Assembly (NCBI GenBank): GCA_016929795.1
Contig: JAFGIA010000339.1
Span: forward strand, 1-50,266
Direction of reading: 5' to 3'
DNA: 50,266 nt
Source: Anaerolineae bacterium
GTDB taxonomy: Bacteria; Chloroflexota; Anaerolineae; JAAYZQ01
How positions within the stretch are numbered: the first letter of the stretch is position 1; each line of letters opens with the position of its first letter. Shown piece after piece: positions 1 through 7,554 of the stretch. Under the pieces are notes generated by a model, which did no database searches, was not told where the DNA came from, and worked only from the letters and a program-made list of their open reading frames with translations. A program made the position numbers and the translations under genes.

Positions 1-118
1 ACTGTCGCGTTCACGATCTCGATGTTCGGATACTGCTCCGCAAACACCCCGTACATGGCATTCAGGCCATCGGCCTCGCCGCCGGCCGTCCACCACGAAA
101 AGATCTCCAACTCGCCCG
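1..118. repeat. Direct repeat, second copy of the SBP N-terminal coding segment
   Basis: Bases 1-118 match 1210-1327 with about seven differences. The offset is 1209 bases, exactly 403 codons, so the copies are in the same reading frame. Most differences are in third codon positions (one Gly/Glu change is visible). That pattern indicates a real, slightly diverged duplication rather than a simple assembly artefact. Confidence 0.9.
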
Positions 119-1484
119 ACAGCTCGCCACCTGCCGGTGCCTGCGCTTCTCCGCACACCCCAGCGGCTACACACGCCTGCGTCATGGCCGACTGAGCGGC
201 TGCAACGTCGAGGTCAGAGACAAAGAGAGTCATGGCATCGTTAAAGGCGGTCACCCACCCTTCCGATGCGGCGGCACCGTGCGCCAGGCTTGGAGCGATC
301 TCGTTCGAGCCGAAATCGTCCATCGCCGACTGGAGGTACTCGTCGTACAGCGAGCGGTCGCCATCCGTCCGCGCCGGGATCGAGCCCTTGAGCGGGTTAA
401 AGGCATCCTGCCCTTCTTTCGAGCCAGCCAGGGTGAGCCACGCGATCGCATTGTCGCGGTGCGGCGCCCCCTTGGGCAGGCCAAACGAGTCCGACAGCAT
501 GATGAAGGTGCCACCGGTGCCCGGCGAAGGCACATAGCCAAACTCGACATTGGGCGTCATGCCGATCGACTTGAAGTAGCCTTCCGCCCAGTCGCCCATG
601 ATCGTCATGGCCGCGTCGCCATCGGCCACGAGCTGCGCCGCCTGGTCCCACGATAGGGCGGCATGGTCACTATTCGCATACTCCATCATGCGCGCGAAGG
701 TGTCGAGCGCGCTCTTGACCTCCGGCCCATCCCAGGTCGTCTCGCCGGTCCAGAGGCCGCGGTACGCCTCCGGCCCCATCGCGCCCAGCAGCACCGACTC
801 CATCAGGTGCGTCGACGCCCAGATGCCATTGTCGCCCAGGGCGAGAGGGGTGACACCCGCTGCCTGCAGCACGTCAGCCGCGGCAAAGAACTCGTCAAAC
901 GTGGTCGGCGGCTCGATGCCATTCGCTTCGAACACGGCCTTGTTGTACCAGAGCACGTTCGAGCGGTGGATGTTGACCGGCACGCTCCAGATCTCGCCAT
1001 CCATCGATAGGACGTCGATCACGCCAGGCGGGTATTTGTCCAGCCAGCCATTCTCCTCAAAGATGAATGTCACCGGCTCCATCTTGTCCGCCGCCACCCA
1101 CGAGTCGATCAGCTCGTGGCCAGCGTGCACCTGGAACGAATCGGGCGGGTCGCCACTCTGCATGCGCGTGGCGAGCACGGCCTTGGCGTTCGACCCGGCG
1201 CCGCCTGCTACTGTCGCGTTCACGATCTCGATGTTCGGATACTGCTCCGCAAACACCTCATACATGGCGTTCAGGCCATCGGCCTCACCGCCTGCCGTCC
1301 ACCACGAAAAGATCTCCAGCTCGCCCTCACCTGCCGGCGCAGCCGGGGCCTGGGTAGCTTCCGGTGCCGGCGCCTGGGTGGCTTCCGGCTCGGGTGTAGC
1401 GCCACACGCGGCGACGAACAACGAGGCGACGATGAGGGCCACCATCGCCAGGTACCAAGCATTTTGCTTTCTCACGGGTTTCAT
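1..1484 (-). CDS. ABC sugar-type extracellular substrate-binding lipoprotein, tandem domain (partial, runs off window)
   Basis: Extracellular solute-binding protein (family 1, sugar type) that would deliver substrate to an ABC permease at the outer face of the membrane. The start is ATG 1484 behind the RBS AAAGGAGAGGAG. The N-terminus is a lipoprotein signal (hydrophobic stretch, then VAACG at about residues 25-29) followed by an Ala/Pro/Glu/Thr linker. The first domain starts with GELEIFSWWTAGGEADGL and contains the typical VPVNIHRSNVLWYN and WLTLAGSKEGQDAFNP segments. After about 403 residues the frame continues without a stop through CVAAGVCGEAQAPAGG into a second ELEIFSWWTAGGEADGLNAMYG, so the protein is at least 494 residues and begins a second binding domain. 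It lies downstream of a ROK repressor, which suggests sugar control. Permease genes would be beyond position 1. Confidence 0.88.
   Translation of the reverse strand, partial: MKPVRKQNAWYLAMVALIVASLFVAACGATPEPEATQAPAPEATQAPAAPAGEGELEIFSWWTAGGEADGLNAMYEVFAEQYPNIEIVNATVAGGAGSNAKAVLATRMQSGDPPDSFQVHAGHELIDSWVAADKMEPVTFIFEENGWLDKYPPGVIDVLSMDGEIWSVPVNIHRSNVLWYNKAVFEANGIEPPTTFDEFFAAADVLQAAGVTPLALGDNGIWASTHLMESVLLGAMGPEAYRGLWTGETTWDGPEVKSALDTFARMMEYANSDHAALSWDQAAQLVADGDAAMTIMGDWAEGYFKSIGMTPNVEFGYVPSPGTGGTFIMLSDSFGLPKGAPHRDNAIAWLTLAGSKEGQDAFNPLKGSIPARTDGDRSLYDEYLQSAMDDFGSNEIAPSLAHGAAASEGWVTAFNDAMTLFVSDLDVAAAQSAMTQACVAAGVCGEAQAPAGGELSGELEIFSWWTAGGEADGLNAMYGVFAEQYPNIEIVNAT
1210..1327. repeat. Direct repeat, first copy of the SBP N-terminal coding segment
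   Basis: Partner of the repeat at 1-118. It encodes the beginning of the mature substrate-binding domain, immediately after the lipoprotein linker. The similarity stops at the linker, where copy one has an Ala/Pro/Glu/Thr lipoprotein spacer and copy two has CGEAQAPAGGELSG. Confidence 0.9.
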
Positions 1485-1597
1485 CTCTCCTCTCCTTTGT
1501 TTATGCAATTCATCCATCCTGGACATCCAAGCGTCCAACCTCCTGTCAGGAACAGGCGTTTCCCCAAGTGACTCATTCTTCGATAGGCTCACCTCCT

Positions 1598-2863
1598 TCA
1601 CGCCACCCGCACTGGATGCCTGGACAGGCGCTCCACACTGCTGGGACGGGCAAGAATGTCATCCACGACCAACGCCACGGCACCGATCAGGCTGGCATCG
1701 GCGCCAAAGGCCGACAGCACAACTTGTGCCTGGGCACGGATCTCGGGCAAGGTCGAGTTCTCAATGGCCTGGTGAATGGCCGGCAAGAGATAATCGCCGG
1801 CCGTGCTGAGTGGGCCACCGAGCACGATCATCTCGGGGTTAAAGATATTGATCAGGTTGGCGATGCCCACGCCGAGTAGATGCCCCGTCTCGGCCAGGAC
1901 TTCGATGGCCTGACCATCGCCTGCATGCGCGGCCTCGACGACCATCGCCAGGGTGGGCGGTGCGTTCCGCTCGGCCATCAACTGCGCCACCAAGCTCTGG
2001 CGCCCCGCCACCAACCGGCCGCGGATGCGCTCTACGACCGAGTCCTGGGCCACAGTCGTCTCCCAGCAGCCCCGATGGCCACAGCGGCACGGGCGGCGAT
2101 AGTGCTCCAGCGCAAAGTTGGTATGGCCGATCTCGCCCGCCAGCCCGCCGGCGCCACGGTACAGCTCGCCGTTCAAAAAGAGCCCACCGCCTACGCCGAC
2201 GCCGGCAAAGATGCTGACAAAGGTCTGTGCCTGGCGGGCGACGCCGAACATGTGCTCAGCCAGCGCAGCCGCGTTCGCGTCATTGTCGACGAGCACCGGC
2301 AGCGCCAGGCGCGCTTGAAAGATCGCGCGGTAGGGCACGTTGTGCCACTGCAGGTTGGGGGAAAAGATAAGAACCCCTTCGTCGACGTTAACCGTCCCCG
2401 GCGTGGCGATCCCAAGGCCGAGCAGCCGCAGGGCACCATGATCCCTGTTCGCAGCGACCGCTTCTTCAGTCATGTCGAGGGTCAGCGCCAACATCGTCTC
2501 GCAGCTCTGAGTGGGATCCGTCACCTGTCTGCGTCGCCAGCGGATGTTGCCGCGAAAATCAGAGAGGACAATAGCGACAAAGTCGACGCCCAGTGCCACG
2601 CCGACGATGGCTCCTGCATCCGGGTTGAGGTCGAGCAGCGTCGCCGGCCGCCCGGCCCGCGAGTTGTCGATGCCCACTTCACACACCAACTCACGGTCGA
2701 GCAGTTCCTCGACGAGGCTGGAGACGGTGGTCTTGTTCAGGCCAGTGAGGTCGGCCAGCCCTGAGCGCGAGAGGGGAGCACGGCTGTGGAGATAACGTAG
2801 CACCGTGGAGAGATTGATCTCACGTAGCAGTGTTTGATCGCCGGTGCGGTAGCGCCCCTTCAC
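1598..2863 (-). CDS. ROK-family transcriptional repressor (XylR/NagC type)
   Basis: Probable sugar-responsive repressor of the downstream ABC transporter. Residues 10-65 form a winged helix-turn-helix (INLSTVLRYLHSRAPLSR, LTGLNKTTVSSLVEELLDR). The rest is a ROK kinase-like fold with LVDNDANAAAL (about 191-201), a Gly-rich GVGVGGGLFLNGELYRG and the ROK zinc motif CRCGHRGCWE (Cys 259, 261, 266). I start it at GTG 2863 rather than an ATG ten codons upstream, because the former has a perfect AAGGAGGGAGG RBS and the latter lies inside the operator. At 421 residues it is normal length for ROK repressors. A 113-base gap separates it from the binding-protein gene on the same strand. The inducer cannot be read from sequence, though the operator resembles xylose-repressor sites. 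Confidence 0.9.
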   Translation of the reverse strand: MKGRYRTGDQTLLREINLSTVLRYLHSRAPLSRSGLADLTGLNKTTVSSLVEELLDRELVCEVGIDNSRAGRPATLLDLNPDAGAIVGVALGVDFVAIVLSDFRGNIRWRRRQVTDPTQSCETMLALTLDMTEEAVAANRDHGALRLLGLGIATPGTVNVDEGVLIFSPNLQWHNVPYRAIFQARLALPVLVDNDANAAALAEHMFGVARQAQTFVSIFAGVGVGGGLFLNGELYRGAGGLAGEIGHTNFALEHYRRPCRCGHRGCWETTVAQDSVVERIRGRLVAGRQSLVAQLMAERNAPPTLAMVVEAAHAGDGQAIEVLAETGHLLGVGIANLINIFNPEMIVLGGPLSTAGDYLLPAIHQAIENSTLPEIRAQAQVVLSAFGADASLIGAVALVVDDILARPSSVERLSRHPVRVA

Positions 2864-2871
2864 CCCTCCCT

Positions 2872-2900
2872 CCTTAGTTTGTTGCAACAACAAACTAAGG
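2872..2900. promoter_or_regulatory. ROK/XylR-like operator, perfect 13-bp inverted repeat
   Basis: Arms CCTTAGTTTGTTG and CAACAAACTAAGG separated by CAA. The half-site TTAGTTTGTT is what I know of the Bacillus xylose operator, bound by the ROK protein XylR. It lies between the -10 hexamer and the RBS of the ROK gene and overlaps the expected transcription start, so autoregulation by the ROK protein is the natural reading. Confidence 0.85.
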
Positions 2901-2902
2901 TC

Positions 2903-2931
2903 ATTATACCACGCACATGGGCCTTTGTCAA
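2903..2931 (-). promoter_or_regulatory. Promoter of the ROK gene
   Basis: On the minus strand, TTGACA (2931-2926), 17 bases, then TATAAT (2908-2903): a perfect sigma-70-type promoter with an extended GTGG before the -10. Transcription would start inside the operator. Confidence 0.88.
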
Positions 2932-3006
2932 GGCCTATTCGGGGGTTTTTAGGGGTTTTCCCCCAATCCTCACCGGGAATTGGCCTGTGATTGTTGACAT
3001 CCTAGA

Positions 3007-3810
3007 TTATCCCGGGGTGGTCGCCACCACCAATAGGTCGGCTGACCACTCGTCAAAGGGGACAAGGTCATATCCCCCGTAGAAACGCACGCTGGCGAAT
3101 CCGGCGGCGTCAAACAGCGCACGCACCTGCTCCGGCAGCCAGGCGTGCAGCGCGAATGACTCGGCAAATTCGCCCTGCTCGCCGCCGATCTCAAAGTGCG
3201 TGACCTGCTCGATGTGAAACAGGCCGGCGTCTCGGTCGTAGCGGTTGGCCGACGTTTTCTCCACCCACACCCCGGGCGGCGTGGGCCGGAAGGGGCCGAA
3301 GGAGCGCTCGGGATAGATCTCCGGGAGTAAGTGCGGGTTGAGCAGCTCCATGCCTACGCCGCCACCCGGCCTTACCACCCGCCGCAGCTCGGCCAGCGCC
3401 CGTGCTGCGCCCCCGGCGTCCAGGTGGTTAAACGACCCATTGCCGCCGACCAGGGCAAAATCGCAGGCAGCATCCGCCAGGGGGAGCGCCACGGCGTCGC
3501 CCTGCACCGGTGCCACGCCGCGCGCCGGATAGTCCGCTGCCGCCGCCAGCCGCTCGGCGCCTATCGCCAGCATCGCCGACGACAGGTCCATGCCCGTCAC
3601 GCCAAACCCACGTCTAGCCAGCGCCAGGCTCACCTCTGCCGTGCCGCACATCAGGTCCAGCACGTGCCGGCCATATGGCGCCGCCATCCGCGCCCAAAAC
3701 TCGATCTCGGCCGTGCGGTCGCCAAAGAAATAATCGTACACCTTCGCCCAGTTGGCGTATAGGTCGCCGCCTGTCATCTCTGCGCTCTCGGCAGACATCT
3801 TTATGTCCAA
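3007..3810 (-). CDS. Class I SAM-dependent methyltransferase
   Basis: A 267-residue protein with the Rossmann-fold methyltransferase motifs: motif I VLDLMCGTAEVSLALARRG (about 50-68), an acidic motif II around MDLSSAM, and FALVGGNGSFNHL. The N-terminal YANWAKVYDYFFGDRTAEI is typical of small-molecule or ubiquinone-type methyltransferases of this fold, but the substrate is not evident. I use TTG 3810, which follows the upstream stop codon by one base and has GAGGA ten bases before it. The next start is ATG 3798. It is apparently translationally coupled to the small membrane protein upstream. Confidence 0.82.
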   Translation of the reverse strand: MDIKMSAESAEMTGGDLYANWAKVYDYFFGDRTAEIEFWARMAAPYGRHVLDLMCGTAEVSLALARRGFGVTGMDLSSAMLAIGAERLAAAADYPARGVAPVQGDAVALPLADAACDFALVGGNGSFNHLDAGGAARALAELRRVVRPGGGVGMELLNPHLLPEIYPERSFGPFRPTPPGVWVEKTSANRYDRDAGLFHIEQVTHFEIGGEQGEFAESFALHAWLPEQVRALFDAAGFASVRFYGGYDLVPFDEWSADLLVVATTPG

Positions 3811-3811
3811 T

Positions 3812-4237
3812 CTATAGGATCCTCACGTCAGCCCTTGGTTTTTCTTCGGGTAGTGGTGTTTTTCGCGCCCCACGCTTCCGCCGCAACGGGATCCAGACCT
3901 GCTCGAGTTGCCAGACTACAACGTGCGTCCAGCCCAATAGAGCCAGAGCCCCCAGGGCTCCAATCACCAGTGAGACTGTGGCAGAAGCGAGAACTGCGCC
4001 GAGAGTGGGTGGCGGCGCCTCCGATATAGTCCATGGTAGGAGAAAAGCCGCCAAGGCAAAAAAGATGCCAGAACGGATGTCCCAGACAAGTACGCGATGT
4101 AAGGCGTCGCGTTTGAGGTCGGCGTCGATTTCTAGCGTCCTGCGCGCCTTCATCTCGAGATTCGCGATCGGCGCTATAGCTGCGAGGCAGCTAGCCAGGA
4201 AAAGGAGCAGCATCAAGACAATGAACGCATCGAGCAC
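3812..4237 (-). CDS. Small membrane protein of unknown function
   Basis: About 141 residues with a hydrophobic N-terminal helix (FIVLMLLLFLASCLAAIAPI), a charged middle (EMKARRTLEIDADLKRDAL) and two further hydrophobic segments, ending in a basic tail. I do not recognise the family. The likely start is GTG 4237, seven bases after AGGAA; GTG 4243 in the same frame is too close to that RBS. The stop precedes the methyltransferase start by one base, so the two form an operon. Confidence 0.6.
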   Translation of the reverse strand: MLDAFIVLMLLLFLASCLAAIAPIANLEMKARRTLEIDADLKRDALHRVLVWDIRSGIFFALAAFLLPWTISEAPPPTLGAVLASATVSLVIGALGALALLGWTHVVVWQLEQVWIPLRRKRGARKTPLPEEKPRADVRIL

Positions 4238-4280
4238 GGCCACTTTCCTGTTCGTTGCCTATATCCGCAAGGTAAGGCTT

Positions 4281-4337
4281 GCAACCCGGAGGGTTGCGCT
4301 ACAGGCGCGCCCCGTAGCACAATCCAGAGGATTGTGC
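4281..4337. repeat. Pair of small palindromic elements
   Basis: GCAACCC-gga-GGGTTGC (4281-4297) is followed by GCACAATCC-aga-GGATTGTGC (4317-4337). The core CAATCCAGAGGATTG recurs at 10911-10925. These are small intergenic dyads with no gene and may be members of a dispersed repeat family. Confidence 0.7.
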
Positions 4338-4351
4338 CACGCGCGCGTGCC

Positions 4352-5509
4352 CTAAATCCGCGGCCGGTCCTCGAGCTGCCAGGCTACCTGGCCATCCACG
4401 ATGGTGGTCAGGACACGGGTACGCGGGTCGAGAATATCCCCCGACGCGATGACCAGGTCGGCGTCCTTGCCCACCACCAGGCTGCCCACGCGTCCGTCGA
4501 TTTCCGCCACGCGGGCGGGATCGAGTGTGATGGCGCGCAGCGCCCGCTCGCGGCTCAGCCCGGCGCTCACGGCGTAAGCGGCGCACAAGGGCAGGCTGTA
4601 GGCCGGGATCACCGGGTGGTCAGTCGTCAGGCCAAAGATCACGCCTGCGCGCTCGAGTGCCGCCGGTGTCTCAAAGCTGCGGTCCTTCAGTTCCTGCTTG
4701 CTCTTGCCCGTCAGCAGCGGCCCCACAGTGCACATCACACCCGCCTCGGCCAGCTCATCCGCCACCTTGTGCCCCTCGGTGCAGTGCTCGATCGTCACCC
4801 GGAAGCCAAACTCGCGCGCGATCCGGATCGCCGTCAGGATGTCGTCCGCGCGGTGTGCATGGCAGTGCGCCGGCAGCCGCCCGTCGAGCACATCGACCAA
4901 AATCTCCCAGCGCAGGTTGCGCTCCCCCTTGCCTTTCTCCCATTTGGCCCGATAGCTGCGTGCCTGTACAAATGCCTCGCGCATCACTGCCGCATTGCCC
5001 AGCCGCGTCGACGGCGTCTTTTTCTTGCCGCCATACACGCGCTTGGGATTCTCCCCCAGCGCCATTTTGAGCCCTGATGGCTCGACGAGCACGCGCGGCT
5101 CTGGCCGGGTGCCCCACGTCTTGACTGCCACACCCTGCCCGCCGATCACGTTCCCGCTGCCCGGTAGCACCTGCACTGCCGTCACCCCATTTGCCACCGC
5201 CTCGTCGAATCCGGGATCGAACCAGTTCAGGCTGTCGAGGGCACGAACGTGGGGCGTTACTGGATCGGTCATCTCGTTGCCATCGGCGCCCTCGGGACCG
5301 GTCTCTTCGGCGTACACCCCGTGGTGTGTGTGCGCGTCGACCAGCCCGGGGTAGACGTGGCAGCCAGCGGCATCCATCACGTGTGCCCCCTCCGGGATCG
5401 TCAGCCCGGCACCCACGGCGACAATCTTCCCCCCATCGACGAGCACAGCTCCCTGCTCGATCGGCACGTCACTCACCGGGAATAGATGCCCATTTATGAT
5501 CGCCAGCAT
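4352..5509 (-). CDS. Metal-dependent amidohydrolase (imidazolonepropionase-like), intact active site
   Basis: A 385-residue TIM-barrel amidohydrolase. The metal ligands are all visible: His60 and His62 in GLVDAHTHHG, His215/217/219 in PAHCHAHRADD, His242 in IEHCTEGHK and Asp297 in TTDHP. The C-terminal VGSLVVGKDADLVI strand is typical of the superfamily. This is the catalytically complete member of a divergent pair; the other (6269-7447) has lost these residues. It starts two bases after the nucleotidyltransferase stop, so it is the last gene of a tightly packed operon. The substrate is unknown; relatives act on imidazolones, N-acyl amino acids or dipeptides. Confidence 0.88.
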   Translation of the reverse strand: MLAIINGHLFPVSDVPIEQGAVLVDGGKIVAVGAGLTIPEGAHVMDAAGCHVYPGLVDAHTHHGVYAEETGPEGADGNEMTDPVTPHVRALDSLNWFDPGFDEAVANGVTAVQVLPGSGNVIGGQGVAVKTWGTRPEPRVLVEPSGLKMALGENPKRVYGGKKKTPSTRLGNAAVMREAFVQARSYRAKWEKGKGERNLRWEILVDVLDGRLPAHCHAHRADDILTAIRIAREFGFRVTIEHCTEGHKVADELAEAGVMCTVGPLLTGKSKQELKDRSFETPAALERAGVIFGLTTDHPVIPAYSLPLCAAYAVSAGLSRERALRAITLDPARVAEIDGRVGSLVVGKDADLVIASGDILDPRTRVLTTIVDGQVAWQLEDRPRI

Positions 5510-5511
5510 CT

Positions 5512-6279
5512 CTAGCCACTCCCTTCATTGCGCACCACCGGCTCCGGCGGACGGGTCCACTCCTCGCGCAGCTCCCCACTCAGCGGTGCGAGCACATGGG
5601 CCACCAGCGCCTCGAACGCCGCCTGCTGGTAGCACAACTCTGTCGCGTCAAAGTACTGGTCGCACAGTGCCCCCAGATCTTTATCCAGAGCATGGATCTC
5701 GGCCAGGGCTCGCTTGGCCTTGGGCGTCCACTGTTGGTGCCACAGAAATGCCGTCTCGACCGCGAACACCAACTCGATATTCATCAGCCAGCGCGCCTGA
5801 GCGGGGTTGCATGCGCAGTCGCGCACATCGTCCAGCGCCTCGGTCAACAGAAAACGGCGCGACCGGATCTGGGGCTGACTCATCGGCGCCAAGCCTGCGG
5901 CGATCGCGTCTCGCGCACGCTGCATATATTCCGCGCCCAGCCCATGGCGGTCAAACAGCAGCCACCCGTCGGCAAGCTGGCGGAGGACGGTGCCCTGTGG
6001 CCTGTCGCGCTCCAGCCAGACGTCGAATTGCAGCGGCGGCCCGGAAATCACCTGCACCTGCACCCCATGCACATAGCGTGCATAACGCTCCATCACCTCG
6101 ACGTCCACGCTCTTGATCACCACCAGGTCGATGTCGCTACAGGGCGCCGGGTCGCCCGCCGCCAGCGAACCGCCGAGAAAGACCGCTTCGACCTCGTCAT
6201 CCCGTTCCAGGCTGGCGAGCGACTCGGCCAGCGCACTGGCAAATGGCTCGGGCAGCGCCTGTGCTTTGTCAGGCGGCAT
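5512..6279 (-). CDS. Nucleotidyltransferase-domain (MNT-like) protein
   Basis: A 255-residue protein with the pol-beta-type nucleotidyltransferase signature GGSLAAGDPAPCSDIDLVV (residues 36-54) and three candidate metal-binding carboxylates, Asp49, Asp51 and Asp86 (LQFDVWLE). The C-terminal half is helical (EALDDVRDCACNPAQARWL), as in proteins that pair a transferase with a substrate-binding helical domain. It overlaps the upstream amidohydrolase-like gene by 11 bases and abuts the downstream amidohydrolase. I cannot tell whether it modifies a small molecule, a protein or an RNA. No HEPN toxin partner is seen, which argues against a classical MNT-HEPN pair. Confidence 0.8.
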   Translation of the reverse strand: MPPDKAQALPEPFASALAESLASLERDDEVEAVFLGGSLAAGDPAPCSDIDLVVIKSVDVEVMERYARYVHGVQVQVISGPPLQFDVWLERDRPQGTVLRQLADGWLLFDRHGLGAEYMQRARDAIAAGLAPMSQPQIRSRRFLLTEALDDVRDCACNPAQARWLMNIELVFAVETAFLWHQQWTPKAKRALAEIHALDKDLGALCDQYFDATELCYQQAAFEALVAHVLAPLSGELREEWTRPPEPVVRNEGSG

Positions 6280-7447
6280 ACACCACCTGCCCGCCGATGA
6301 GTGTGGTTCTCACCTGGCTTGTCGGCAGGAAGGGATCGCCCTCGTACACGATCACATCCGCATCCTTGCCGGTCTCCAGCGAGCCGATCCTGTCGGCCAG
6401 TCCGAGTGCTTCGGCCGCGTGGATCGTCACCGCGCGCAGTGCCGCCTCTTCAGTCAAGCCGGCGCGCACGGCGAGCCCTGCCTCGAGCATCAAGAACCCG
6501 ACGGGGCGCGAGGGATGCCCTGTGCATAGCGCCACCGGCACGCCGGCCTCGACGAGGGCCACCGCCGTCTGAAAGGTCAGCGCCTTGGTCTCCAGGGTGC
6601 GACCTGCCTTCATCATCGGCCCGAGCACACATGGCACACAACGTTGGGTAGAGCGCTGGCGCCGCGCCAGCTCGTCGGGCAAGCCCGCCCGATGCCCCTC
6701 TGTAAGCTGCTCCAACACCAGGTCAAAGCCAAACTCATCCGCCAGGCGCAGCGCCGTCCACGCGTCCTCGGCCGTTGCCACGCGCACGCGGGCGGGGTAC
6801 TCACGGCGCAGCAGGCCAGCATAGGGTGCCAGGCGCACATTGTGCTCCGGCGGGTCCTTTTCTTTCTCGGCCGCGCGCTCCTGTTTGTTCAAATACGCGC
6901 GCGCCGCGGTCAGCCGCTCGCGCAGCAGCGCCACGACGCCCATGCGTGTCCAGAGCTTGTTCTTACCTTGGTAGGCGGTCACGGGCGGACGGCCGAGGCC
7001 GATCTGCAACCCTGCCGGCTCGCGCACGATCATGGCCTCTGCCGTGTTACCGGCCGTCTTGATCACCACACTCAGCCCACCCGCGACGTTTGTCGTGCCG
7101 GGACCTGTGAGCAGGGTAGTGACGCCTGCCGCGCGCGCGTCGGCAAAGACAGGATCGTGCGGATCGAGCGCGTCGAGGGCGCGCACCCACGCCGTGTCCG
7201 GATCAGTTATCTCCTCGTGGTCGGCGTTCTGAAAGCCACTGCCGTCACCATACAGACCGGCACTGGTGCGCGCGTCGACCAGGCCGGGCAGGACGATCTG
7301 GCCGTTGGCGTCGAGTATCTCGTACCCTTCCGGCACCGGCCCGGGCGGCACAACCCCCTCGATCTTGTCGTCGCGGATCAGGACCGTATAGCCCGGCTTG
7401 ACCCCATCCGCTATCGTGTGGACCGTACCGCCTACAATTGCCAGCAT
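6269..7447 (-). CDS. Amidohydrolase-like protein with degenerate active site (probable pseudoenzyme)
   Basis: A 392-residue paralogue of the 4352-5509 protein, colinear with it. Every visible metal ligand is replaced: the HxH position reads GLVDARTSAG (Arg60, Ser62), PAHCHAH becomes PARVRVA, IEHCTEGHK becomes LEQLTEGHR, and TTDHP becomes CTGHP. The scaffold is intact, including the C-terminal IGSLETGKDADVIV. I start it at ATG 7447 behind GGAGGGAGA. The extra upstream in-frame sequence is repeat DNA (7481-7552) and is probably not coding. It overlaps the nucleotidyltransferase. Inferred role: non-catalytic or regulatory partner of the intact amidohydrolase; a different chemistry is possible. 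Confidence 0.85.
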   Translation of the reverse strand: MLAIVGGTVHTIADGVKPGYTVLIRDDKIEGVVPPGPVPEGYEILDANGQIVLPGLVDARTSAGLYGDGSGFQNADHEEITDPDTAWVRALDALDPHDPVFADARAAGVTTLLTGPGTTNVAGGLSVVIKTAGNTAEAMIVREPAGLQIGLGRPPVTAYQGKNKLWTRMGVVALLRERLTAARAYLNKQERAAEKEKDPPEHNVRLAPYAGLLRREYPARVRVATAEDAWTALRLADEFGFDLVLEQLTEGHRAGLPDELARRQRSTQRCVPCVLGPMMKAGRTLETKALTFQTAVALVEAGVPVALCTGHPSRPVGFLMLEAGLAVRAGLTEEAALRAVTIHAAEALGLADRIGSLETGKDADVIVYEGDPFLPTSQVRTTLIGGQVVYAA

Positions 7448-7480
7448 TCTCCCTCCGTCTGGTGCTTGACATTGGCCCCT

Positions 7481-7552
7481 GGAAGACTGGAAGGCTGGAA
7501 GATTGGGCCGTCTTCCAGCCTTCCAGCCTTCCAGCTTTCCATTCTTTCCAAA
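7481..7552. repeat. GGAAGnnT-type repeat, inverted
   Basis: TGGAAGACTGGAAGGCTGGAAGA is met by GTCTTCCAGCCTTCCAGC on the other arm, forming a long hairpin between two genes of the same operon. Similar GGAAG-rich tracts occur at 19701, 24531 and 28566. Confidence 0.8.
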
Positions 7553-7554
7553 GC

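Noticed and set aside
2932..3006. G-quadruplex or small RNA in the G/T-rich tract upstream of the ROK promoter
   Set aside because: There are a few G-runs, but no convincing promoter-terminator pair and no regular four-tract spacing.
5512..6279. MNT-HEPN toxin-antitoxin pair
   Set aside because: The protein has the MNT-type signature, but neither neighbour is a HEPN protein. Both are amidohydrolase-like.
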